This document shows positions 1 through 5,532 of a stretch of 9,892 bases of DNA, one piece after another. Position 1 is the stretch's first letter, and every line of letters starts with the position of its first letter. A program made the position numbers and the translations under genes. The notes beneath the pieces were generated by a model. The model worked only from the letters and a program-made list of their open reading frames with translations, ran no database searches and was not told the DNA's origin. Source of the DNA: Rhodoferax sp. (GTDB lineage Bacteria > Pseudomonadota > Gammaproteobacteria > Burkholderiales > Burkholderiaceae_C); contig JAQTSL010000120.1 of NCBI GenBank assembly GCA_028711355.1, positions 1-9,892 of the forward strand, written 5' to 3'.

Positions 1-162
1 AAGAAACCTGCACCAGCCAAGAAAGCTGCACCGGCAAAGAAAGCTGCACCAGCAAAGAAAGCTGCACCAGCCAAGAAAGCTGCACCAGCCAAGAAAGCTG
101 CACCAGCTACGAAGGCTGCACCGGCCAAGAAAGCTGCACCAGCCAAGAAAGCCGCTGCTCCT
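1..162 (+). repeat. 18-bp tandem repeat coding KKAAPA units
   Basis: Nine consecutive 18-bp units start at 1, 19, 37, 55, 73, 91, 109, 127 and 145, close to AAGAAAGCTGCACCAGCC. Units at 19-108 and 127-144 differ mainly at the third base of the Pro or Ala codon. The unit at 109 changes the first Lys codon to Thr (ACG), and the unit at 145 begins to degenerate. The array probably continues upstream of the window. Near-identity at the nucleotide level suggests recent expansion by slippage or unequal recombination, so copy number may vary between strains. Confidence 0.9.
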
Positions 163-279
163 AAAAAAGCCGCCGCAAAAAAACCGGCCAAGGCAGCTCC
201 TGCCAAGCCTGCCCCGGCGGCTCAAACCAAGCTCAATCCGCAGGCCGCCTGGCCTTTTCCGACCGGCACCAAACCCTGA
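1..279 (+). CDS. Histone H1-like protein, C-terminal part (5' truncated)
   Basis: The frame is open from base 1 and stops with TGA at 277-279, giving 92 visible residues. The start lies outside the window. Residues 1-54 are KKAAPA hexamers with few changes, then a looser K/A/P region to about residue 76. The tail is non-repetitive and ends AAWPFPTGTKP. This composition is that of bacterial H1-like, AlgP/BpH-type proteins, whose extended basic tail binds DNA without sequence specificity and may compact the nucleoid. No folded domain is visible in this part, so the N-terminal domain, if any, is unknown. An intrinsic terminator follows 26 bp after the stop, so this is the last gene of its transcript. 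Low-complexity K/A/P composition alone cannot separate a histone-like protein from other basic tails, but the aromatic end is unlike simple repeat noise. Confidence 0.8.
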   Translation, partial: KKPAPAKKAAPAKKAAPAKKAAPAKKAAPAKKAAPATKAAPAKKAAPAKKAAAPKKAAAKKPAKAAPAKPAPAAQTKLNPQAAWPFPTGTKP

Positions 280-305
280 TTATTGGAAAAGTTTCCACCT
301 GCGCC

Positions 306-338
306 AAGCCTGCTGCACCCTGCGGCAGGCTTTTTTTT
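306..338 (+). terminator. Rho-independent terminator of the histone-like gene
   Basis: An 11-bp stem pairs 306-316 with 322-332, with one G-U wobble (314:324) and a 5-nt loop, ACCCT. T continues from 331 to 338. It lies 26 bp after the histone stop codon. The last T of the tract is also the first base of the antisense stop codon of the convergent DUF3426 gene (338-340), so the two genes are packed end to end. On the minus strand the hairpin has no following T-tract, so it should act mainly on plus-strand transcripts. Confidence 0.9.
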
Positions 339-1330
339 CAGGGATAAAAAACTCGCACCCGGTAACCAACCACGCGCTGCGCCGCATCGTCCAACTGCAA
401 CGCCAACGGCACACTCACACGCCATTCTGACAAGGGTGGCAGGGTCACCGCCGCGGGGTCGAGTTCACGCGCAGAAAATACCCGACGCACGACCGCACGC
501 TCCTGCAAATCGGTCAACGTCAACTCGACGCTCGGCATGGCCAGCGCTACATCAGCCGCATTTTTTAACGCCAGACTGAGCAGATAACCGGTGCCGCCCT
601 GGTGGTTGAACGCGGCAGCGTCAATGAGCACCGAATCGATGCGTTGCACCGGCTCCAAGGAGCAGCCAAACACACCACAGAGAGCTTGCAGCGCCGGTTG
701 CGCCTGCGGTAGCGTTGCAGCCAGGTCATGGCGCTGCCGGTAAATCAATTGTGTGGCAAGGGCCCCGGCCAGCACGATCGCCAGACCGAACAACATCGCA
801 TATTTCCAGTGACGCTGGCCTGCGTTTGAACCGGCTGCATCACGCATGAACGACAGCTCGGTCATGTCAACCGCCGCAGCCTTTGGTTCAGGCGTTTTCT
901 CACTCGGCGACACGACAACAGATTCACCCAGATCAACCTCGTGGGGGTGGGGGTGACCGGGCAACGACAAATCCGGGCCAAGCCGGCTGAGCTCGGCAAC
1001 CGGTGCAACCGTCGGTGGCTGATCCGGCGTTGGGCCAAAGTTGTCATCTGCAATAACCGCGTCTGCGTTGGCGTCGTCGTCGGTCGGCACCAGTTCGGCC
1101 TGCGCCGCAGCGTCAGGCGACGGCGCAGCCACCGGCTCGCCGGGGGCCCTGGCCAGATCTGATGCTTCATTGCCAGACAAAGCCTCTGTTTCGATCTGCA
1201 CCAGGTGCTGTGTTGCGTCGAAAATATCGCCGCACTGCCCGCACTTGACCCAACCCTGGGAAATGCGCAACTGGTCTGGCACCAGTCGATAAATAGTGGT
1301 GCAAGCCGGGCAGCGGGTCAAAAGACTCAT
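338..1330 (-). CDS. Zinc-ribbon, single-pass membrane protein with DUF3426 domain
   Basis: This is a 330-residue protein of unknown role. Residues 1-40 form an MJ0042-type zinc ribbon with CxxC pairs at C7/C10 and C30/C33. Residues 45-170 are acidic, Ala/Pro-rich and probably disordered. Residues 177-197 (YAMLFGLAIVLAGALATQLI) form one transmembrane helix. Residues 200-330 fit DUF3426 and would lie in the periplasm. I chose the ATG at 1330 because the ribbon begins at once (MSLLTRCPAC) and it starts 38 bp after the prmA stop. The frame stays open to 1522, but that extension lies inside prmA and carries no recognisable domain. No strong Shine-Dalgarno is visible. The gene follows prmA on the same strand and is probably translated from the same message. 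The family commonly sits after prmA in Burkholderiales, which suggests linked expression but gives no function. Confidence 0.85.
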   Translation of the reverse strand: MSLLTRCPACTTIYRLVPDQLRISQGWVKCGQCGDIFDATQHLVQIETEALSGNEASDLARAPGEPVAAPSPDAAAQAELVPTDDDANADAVIADDNFGPTPDQPPTVAPVAELSRLGPDLSLPGHPHPHEVDLGESVVVSPSEKTPEPKAAAVDMTELSFMRDAAGSNAGQRHWKYAMLFGLAIVLAGALATQLIYRQRHDLAATLPQAQPALQALCGVFGCSLEPVQRIDSVLIDAAAFNHQGGTGYLLSLALKNAADVALAMPSVELTLTDLQERAVVRRVFSARELDPAAVTLPPLSEWRVSVPLALQLDDAAQRVVGYRVRVFYP

Positions 1331-1368
1331 GGGACGCTCAAGGCAACAGCGGCCAGACCATGCTGCAT

Positions 1369-2259
1369 TTAGGCACGCCGCGCCGTCATCAAAATCCAAC
1401 CGTCTTCGGTATCGGCCACCTCCAGGCGGCAATAAGGGGCGTAGGCCTGTTGTAGTTCCAACGCCTGACGTTCCAGAATGCCGGCCAGCACCAGATGCCC
1501 CTGCGGCGCCACGCGTGCCCACAGCAACGGTGCCAGCACTTTCAGCGGTGTTGCCAGAATGTTGGCCAGCACGCTGTGATAGTCTCCCGCCACCAGCTCC
1601 GGCAAACCAGCTTGCACCTGCACCTGGTTGGCCTGCGCGTTCAAACGTGTGGCCGCCACGGCAGCATCGTCAATATCGATCGCATCGACCCGCGCCGCAC
1701 CGAACTTGGCAGCACCAATGGCCAAAATACCCGAGCCGCAGCCGTAGTCGAGCACCCGCGTCAGCGCACCGTCGGCGGTATGGCGCGTGATCCAGCGTAA
1801 ACACATCCGTGTGGTCGGGTGCGTGCCGGTACCAAAGGCCAGCCCTGGGTCCAGGCGAATCACCACCTTGGCTGACGGCGGTGGCTGGTGCCAGGTCGGG
1901 ACGATCCAGAAGGTTGGCGTAATCTCTACCGGCGCAAATTGCGACTGCGTCAAGCGCACCCAATCCTGTTCGGGCACCGGCTCGACCCCCAACGCCTGAC
2001 AGTCGGCAAAAAAGTCCTGCGCTTGCAACACCAGTAGCGCGTGCTGCGCCTGCGCGCGCTGTTCAAACAAGGCAGCCAGCCGCGAGCGCTGCCAGCCGTC
2101 CTTGGGTGGGGGCATGCCCGGCTCGCCAAACAGGGCCTGCTCAGCATCGGTCTGAGCGTCGGCATCTTCGATACTGACACTCAGTGCGTCCAGTTCTTGC
2201 AGCGCATCACTGACTGTTTCTACCAGCCGCTCAGGGCTCATCAAGCGCAATTCAAACAT
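1369..2259 (-). CDS. prmA: Ribosomal protein L11 methyltransferase PrmA
   Basis: This 296-residue cytoplasmic enzyme uses S-adenosylmethionine to methylate ribosomal protein L11 (known for the family). The N-terminal part, about 1-100, corresponds to the substrate-recognition domain. The catalytic domain shows the PrmA signature LDPGLAFGTGTHPTT (136-150), the SAM-binding motif VLDYGCGSGILAIGAAKFG (169-187), the acidic DAIDIDD (192-198) ending strand beta2, and LANILATPL (231-239), the NI(L/V) loop typical of this family. Length is close to E. coli PrmA (about 293). The start at 2259 is supported by an AAGGG Shine-Dalgarno 6 nt upstream, and MFELRL is a good family N-terminus. It is 149 bp downstream of accC, separated by a double-hairpin repeat, and 38 bp upstream of the DUF3426 gene. 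Confidence 0.96.
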   Translation of the reverse strand: MFELRLMSPERLVETVSDALQELDALSVSIEDADAQTDAEQALFGEPGMPPPKDGWQRSRLAALFEQRAQAQHALLVLQAQDFFADCQALGVEPVPEQDWVRLTQSQFAPVEITPTFWIVPTWHQPPPSAKVVIRLDPGLAFGTGTHPTTRMCLRWITRHTADGALTRVLDYGCGSGILAIGAAKFGAARVDAIDIDDAAVAATRLNAQANQVQVQAGLPELVAGDYHSVLANILATPLKVLAPLLWARVAPQGHLVLAGILERQALELQQAYAPYCRLEVADTEDGWILMTARRA

Positions 2260-2311
2260 GAAAACCCTTCATAGTCATGGCAACAAAGCCATCCCGAAGC
2301 ATGAAAAATAA

Positions 2312-2387
2312 CTGTCATTGCGGGCCCCGACCCGCAATCCATGCAGTCCGGAGTCACTGGATACCGGGTCGCAGCCCGGTATGACAG
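2312..2387. repeat. Double-hairpin inverted-repeat element between accC and prmA
   Basis: Two 30-bp arms, 2312-2341 and 2358-2387, are inverted copies matching at 24 of 30 positions, separated by 16 bp. Each arm is itself a hairpin. Arm 1 pairs 2318-2324 with 2331-2337 around CCCCGA. Arm 2 pairs 2361-2368 with 2375-2382 around TCGCAG. Four of the six mismatches between arms fall at paired stem positions and are compensated, so both small hairpins stay perfect. The outer ends read CTGTCAT and ATGACAG. This looks like a REP- or MITE-like intergenic repeat of the TGTCAT-N-ATGACA kind seen in many proteobacteria. It has no T-tract, so it is not a standard terminator. It could alter mRNA stability between accC and prmA. 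Confidence 0.8.
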
Positions 2388-2408
2388 CCTGCTCTTTCAC
2401 GTCAACGC

Positions 2409-3758
2409 TTAGCGGGCATGATCGGCCAGCCAGCCTTCCAGGTAATGGATATTGGTGCCGCCTTCCATGAACTTGGCATCAACCATCAGTTCACGGTGTA
2501 GCGCCAGATTGGTATGGATGCCTTCGATCACGGTCTCACCCAGAGCGGTACGCATCCGCGCCAATGCCTGTTCGCGCGTGTCGCCGTGCACGATGATCTT
2601 GCCGATCATCGAGTCGTAATTGGGTGGCACATAGTAATTGGTATAGATGTGTGAATCCACCCGCACGCCCGGGCCACCAGGCGGATGCCACATGGTGATG
2701 CGACCCGGCGAAGGGATGCACTTGTAGGCGTCTTCGGCGTTCAAGCGGCATTCGATGGCATGCCCCTTGATCTGGATTTGGCGCTGGCTAAACGGTAATT
2801 TCTCGCCGGCTGCAACCATGATTTGGGTTTTGACGATATCGATACCGGTGGTCATTTCGGTCACTGGGTGTTCCACCTGCACCCGGGTGTTCATCTCGAT
2901 GAAATAGAACTCGCCGTTTTCGTACAAGAACTCGAAGGTACCAGCGCCGCGGTAACCAATCCGTTTGCAGGCGGCAACACAGCGGTCGCCGACGCGCTCG
3001 ATCAGCTTGCGCAAAATACCGGGCGCGGGGGCTTCTTCAATCACTTTCTGATGACGGCGCTGCATGGAACAGTCGCGCTCACCCAGATACACCGCGTTCT
3101 TGTACTTGTCGGCCAAAATCTGGATTTCGACGTGGCGCGGGTTTTGCAGGAATTTCTCCAGATACACCGCAGAGTTGTTGAACGCCGCACCGGCCTCATT
3201 TTTGGTCATCGCCACCGCGTTGATCAAAGCCGCTTCGGTATGTACCACGCGCATGCCACGCCCGCCGCCGCCGCCCGCCGCCTTAATGATGACCGGGTAG
3301 CCGATGGCGCGCGCAATACGGCGTACTTGCGCCGGGTCGTCCGGCAGCTCACCTTCGGAGCCCGGCACACAAGGCACGCCAGCCTTGATCATGGCCTGCT
3401 TGGCCGACACTTTGTCGCCCATCATGCGGATCGACTCCGGCGTGGGGCCAATGAACTGGAAGCCACTGCGCTCGACCCGCTCAGCAAAATCGGCGTTCTC
3501 GCTCAAAAAACCGTAGCCGGGGTGGATCGCTTCTGAATCGGTCACCTCGGCGGCCGAGATGATGGCCGGCATATTGAGATAACTTAAGGCCGACGCTGCC
3601 GGTCCAATGCAGACCGCTTCTTCAGCCAGTTTGACGTACTTGGCGTCGCGGTCGGCCTCAGAATAAACCATCACCGCCCTGACACCCAGTTCGCGGCAGG
3701 CGCGCTGGATACGCAGTGCAATTTCGCCCCGATTGGCGACCAGAATCTTTTTAAACAT
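2409..3758 (-). CDS. accC: Biotin carboxylase subunit of acetyl-CoA carboxylase
   Basis: AccC uses ATP and bicarbonate to carboxylate the biotin on AccB, the first half-reaction of malonyl-CoA formation for fatty acid synthesis, in the cytoplasm. It is 449 residues, the same length as the E. coli enzyme, and the numbering matches. Visible residues are K116 and K159 (ATP), the glycine-rich loop AGGGGGRGM (161-169), H209, C230, K238, E276, E288, N290, R292 in EMNTRVQVEHP (288-298), and R338. The order is biotin carboxylase N-domain (about 1-113), ATP-grasp (about 115-320) and C-domain (about 335-445). The start MFKKILVANRGEIA is the family start. accC begins 15 bp after the accB stop, so the two are cotranscribed. 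All catalytic positions are intact. Confidence 0.98.
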   Translation of the reverse strand: MFKKILVANRGEIALRIQRACRELGVRAVMVYSEADRDAKYVKLAEEAVCIGPAASALSYLNMPAIISAAEVTDSEAIHPGYGFLSENADFAERVERSGFQFIGPTPESIRMMGDKVSAKQAMIKAGVPCVPGSEGELPDDPAQVRRIARAIGYPVIIKAAGGGGGRGMRVVHTEAALINAVAMTKNEAGAAFNNSAVYLEKFLQNPRHVEIQILADKYKNAVYLGERDCSMQRRHQKVIEEAPAPGILRKLIERVGDRCVAACKRIGYRGAGTFEFLYENGEFYFIEMNTRVQVEHPVTEMTTGIDIVKTQIMVAAGEKLPFSQRQIQIKGHAIECRLNAEDAYKCIPSPGRITMWHPPGGPGVRVDSHIYTNYYVPPNYDSMIGKIIVHGDTREQALARMRTALGETVIEGIHTNLALHRELMVDAKFMEGGTNIHYLEGWLADHAR

Positions 3759-3773
3759 GCAACAACCCCGGCA

Positions 3774-4235
3774 TCAGTCAATGACGAACAGCGGCTGTCC
3801 GTATTCCACTGCCTGCCCGTTTTCAGCCAGTATCTTGCGCACCGTGCCAGCCTTGTCGGCATCAATTTCGTTGAGAATCTTCATCGCCTCGATGATGCAA
3901 AGGGTTTGCCCTTCGGCCACCGTATCACCCGGTTCGACAAACGACTTGGCACCGGGCGAGGCCGAGCGGTAAAAGGTGCCCACCATCGGTGACTTGGTCA
4001 CATGGCCGGTATCGGCTGCGGGCGCTGCATCTGCTTGGGCTGCCGGCGTTGCTGCCACCTGCGCTGGCGCCAATGCAGAAGGGGCGGCTACCGAATTGTT
4101 GACCACATATTGCGGCGCCATGGCGCCACCACCTTTGACAATCCGCACCTTGCCTTCGGCTTCGGTGATTTCCAGTTCGGAAACATTCGACTCGGACACC
4201 AGATCAATCAAAGTTTTTAATTTTCTCAAATCCAT
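3774..4235 (-). CDS. accB: Biotin carboxyl carrier protein of acetyl-CoA carboxylase
   Basis: AccB carries biotin between AccC and the carboxyltransferase AccAD. The call is 153 residues. Residues 1-35 are the conserved N-terminal segment (MDLRKLKTLIDLV). Residues 48-76 form an Ala/Pro-rich flexible linker. Residues 80-153 form the biotinyl domain, with SPMVGTFYR (82-90, followed by the thumb) and the biotin site EAMKILNE, biotinylated at K119. The residue after the Lys is Ile where many enzymes have Met. I chose the ATG at 4235 because MDLRK matches the family start and a GGAG Shine-Dalgarno lies 9 nt upstream. An in-frame ATG at 4262 would add nine residues but has no good ribosome site. 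accC follows after 15 bp. A candidate promoter lies at 4341-4369. Confidence 0.96.
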   Translation of the reverse strand: MDLRKLKTLIDLVSESNVSELEITEAEGKVRIVKGGGAMAPQYVVNNSVAAPSALAPAQVAATPAAQADAAPAADTGHVTKSPMVGTFYRSASPGAKSFVEPGDTVAEGQTLCIIEAMKILNEIDADKAGTVRKILAENGQAVEYGQPLFVID

Positions 4236-4340
4236 TGCAGGAATCTCCAACGTAGCGACCATAAACCAGTCAAGTTCTGTGAAAGTTCAGCAACTCAACC
4301 TATTTTTCTTAAATTTCAATCTAACTGACGCTAGTTTACT

Positions 4341-4369
4341 ACTAAAGAGCAACCACCTGATCAGGTCAA
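4341..4369 (-). promoter_or_regulatory. Candidate promoter of accBC
   Basis: On the minus strand TTGACC (4369-4364, 5/6 to the sigma70 -35) is followed by a 17-bp spacer and TTTAGT (4346-4341, 4/6 to the -10). The -35 is made of the last two sense codons (Leu, Thr) of the TlpA-like gene. This would start transcription about 100 nt before accB. The downstream gap 4263-4340 is unusually AT-rich for this window. Sequence match only. Confidence 0.4.
4355..4366. promoter_or_regulatory. 12-bp palindrome over the candidate accB -35
   Basis: ACCTGATCAGGT is a perfect palindrome centred on the TlpA-like stop codon and overlapping the proposed -35 hexamer. Its position would suit a repressor site, but no specific regulator is recognised, and coding constraint plus chance could explain it. 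Confidence 0.3.
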
Positions 4370-4900
4370 AAGGTGCTGGAAGTTTTGCAAGTCGGCCTTG
4401 GAAAGCTTGCCTAGCTTGCGATAGACCAGCGTCCCCGAGGGATCAAAAACCACAGAAAACGGCAAGCCACCATTGATATTGCCCAGCGAGCGGCTCAGCT
4501 CAACCCCGGCGAAACCGGCCAATGCTACCGGAAAAGCGAGCGGCTGCTGCTTCAGGAAGCGACGCACTGGAGCCGCCTGATCCAGCGCCAAACCAATTAT
4601 TTGCCAGCCGTTAGCTGCATGTTGGCGGTAAAAAGCATTCAAAAGCGGCAATTCCTCTACACAGGGCGGGCACCAGGTTGCCCAGAAATTCACCAGCAAG
4701 GGCTTGCCGCGAAACAACGCGGTCGTCAACATCGTTTCATCAAGTTGCTTGAATTGCTGGCGCCAAAAGTCAGCTTCTGATGCCGACAAGGCTCGGGACT
4801 GTTGGCGTGAGCGGCGCCAGACAAGCCCCGCGCCGACCCCCGCCAGCGCCAGACCCACCGCTGCCGCCAACCAACCCCGTCTTGTGCCTGATGTCTGCAT
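4361..4900 (-). CDS. TlpA-like membrane-anchored thioredoxin-fold protein
   Basis: This is a 179-residue TlpA/ResA-type thiol-disulfide oxidoreductase. The N-terminus has basic residues (RR at 7-8) and a hydrophobic segment (10-28) that should act as an uncleaved membrane anchor, placing the rest in the periplasm. The thioredoxin fold shows LLVNFWATWCPPCVEELP (68-85), with redox cysteines C77 and C80. The conserved cis-proline follows at P147 in GGLPFSVVF, and GTLVYRKLG (156-164) is the typical TlpA beta-strand end. These proteins commonly reduce disulfides, for example in cytochrome c maturation, but the substrate here cannot be told. The start ATG lies 5 bp after the stop of the upstream unknown gene, so the pair is translationally close and likely cotranscribed. 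Its last codons overlap a candidate accB promoter. Confidence 0.9.
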   Translation of the reverse strand: MQTSGTRRGWLAAAVGLALAGVGAGLVWRRSRQQSRALSASEADFWRQQFKQLDETMLTTALFRGKPLLVNFWATWCPPCVEELPLLNAFYRQHAANGWQIIGLALDQAAPVRRFLKQQPLAFPVALAGFAGVELSRSLGNINGGLPFSVVFDPSGTLVYRKLGKLSKADLQNFQHLLT

Positions 4901-4905
4901 AAAAG

Positions 4906-5496
4906 TCAGGCCTGCTGCGCCAGCAGACGGCGCAGCGCTTGCGCATCACCGCGTGGCGCGTGCCCAGACCCATCTGGCTTGAGTGCGCCGCGTACGTCAT
5001 CACGGTCGTACAACACCAAATGCACCCCGACGTCTTCGTTGAGCGGAGCGCAAAACGCGTGCACGCTCAAAGTGTCCACCGGCTCACCCTGCAGACCGCG
5101 CACGCTGCGCACGGTGTAGGCAATTTTCTGGTCAATCAAGGCAATTTCTGCTGATTTGCTGTCATCGCAAAACAAGTCGAGGCAAATGTCTGACAAATGC
5201 GTTGCCGTGCCACGCCAAACCGCGCCCGACAAATACGGTCGAAATGCAGCCAGACGCTCCATCCACTGCAGCGCCAGGCCGCGCAGGGCGCGCAGTTCAC
5301 CCGGTTGCGTGTCGCCGCAGAACAGCGCCAGATATTCTTTGACCGCTTGCTCCAGTTGGTCGTTGTTTGGCAATGCACTTCGGTCGCCCACTCCAAGCGC
5401 GCGGGCTGCACGCTGTTTGGCCGGGCCGTAATCCAGGCCTTCTTCCACCACATAGCGTGCCGCCTGGGCGGCAACTTCGTCTTTCAAATCCATCAT
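4906..5496 (-). CDS. Conserved protein of unknown function, divergent from mpl
   Basis: This 196-residue soluble protein is unassigned. It begins MMDLKDEVAAQAARYVVEEG and has a helical, charged N-terminal half, a segment GTATHLSDICLDLFCDD (96-112) rich in acidic residues, and a C-terminal half with predicted strands (VGVHLVLYDRDD, 156-167). There is no signal peptide, membrane helix or P-loop. From memory, homologues occur beside mpl in Burkholderiales and are sometimes labelled UDP-N-acetylmuramate-alanine ligase. Nothing in this sequence supports a ligase, and the label probably leaks from the neighbour. The frame is open to 5607, but that would overlap mpl by 75 bp. I use the first ATG of the MM pair at 5496, while 5493 is equally possible. 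The TlpA-like gene starts 5 bp after its stop. Confidence 0.8.
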   Translation of the reverse strand: MMDLKDEVAAQAARYVVEEGLDYGPAKQRAARALGVGDRSALPNNDQLEQAVKEYLALFCGDTQPGELRALRGLALQWMERLAAFRPYLSGAVWRGTATHLSDICLDLFCDDSKSAEIALIDQKIAYTVRSVRGLQGEPVDTLSVHAFCAPLNEDVGVHLVLYDRDDVRGALKPDGSGHAPRGDAQALRRLLAQQA

Positions 5497-5503
5497 GACG
5501 CTG

Positions 5504-5526
5504 ATTTTGCCCGCTTTCTCTAAAAT
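5504..5526. promoter_or_regulatory. Shared divergent promoter gap of mpl and the unknown gene
   Basis: The two start codons are 36 bp apart (5497-5532). On the plus strand TAAAAT (5521-5526, 5/6 to the -10 consensus) ends 6 nt before the mpl ATG. On the minus strand CAAAAT (5509-5504, 4/6) ends 7 nt before the ATG at 5496. Neither gene has a convincing Shine-Dalgarno. Good -35 hexamers are not visible and would have to lie in the opposite gene. The spacing suggests transcripts that start at or next to the start codon. Confidence 0.35.
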
Positions 5527-5532
5527 TGCGCT

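Noticed and set aside
1..162. The 18-bp repeats as a CRISPR array
   Set aside because: The units are directly contiguous with no spacers and translate in frame as KKAAPA.
283..579. 98-codon plus-strand frame beginning between the histone-like stop and its terminator
   Set aside because: It runs through the terminator and then antisense to the DUF3426 gene, with low-complexity Pro/Arg content.
1331..1522. N-terminal extension of the zinc-ribbon gene to 1522
   Set aside because: It lies inside the end of prmA, is Arg/Gly-rich with no domain, and the zinc ribbon begins exactly at the ATG at 1330.
2823..3536. 237-codon open frame on the plus strand
   Set aside because: It is entirely antisense to the well-supported accC, has no ribosome site and matches no family. 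It is a shadow of high-GC codon use.
4236..4262. accB start at 4262 giving nine more residues
   Set aside because: MDLRK at 4235 matches the family start and has a GGAG site. The upstream ATG has none.
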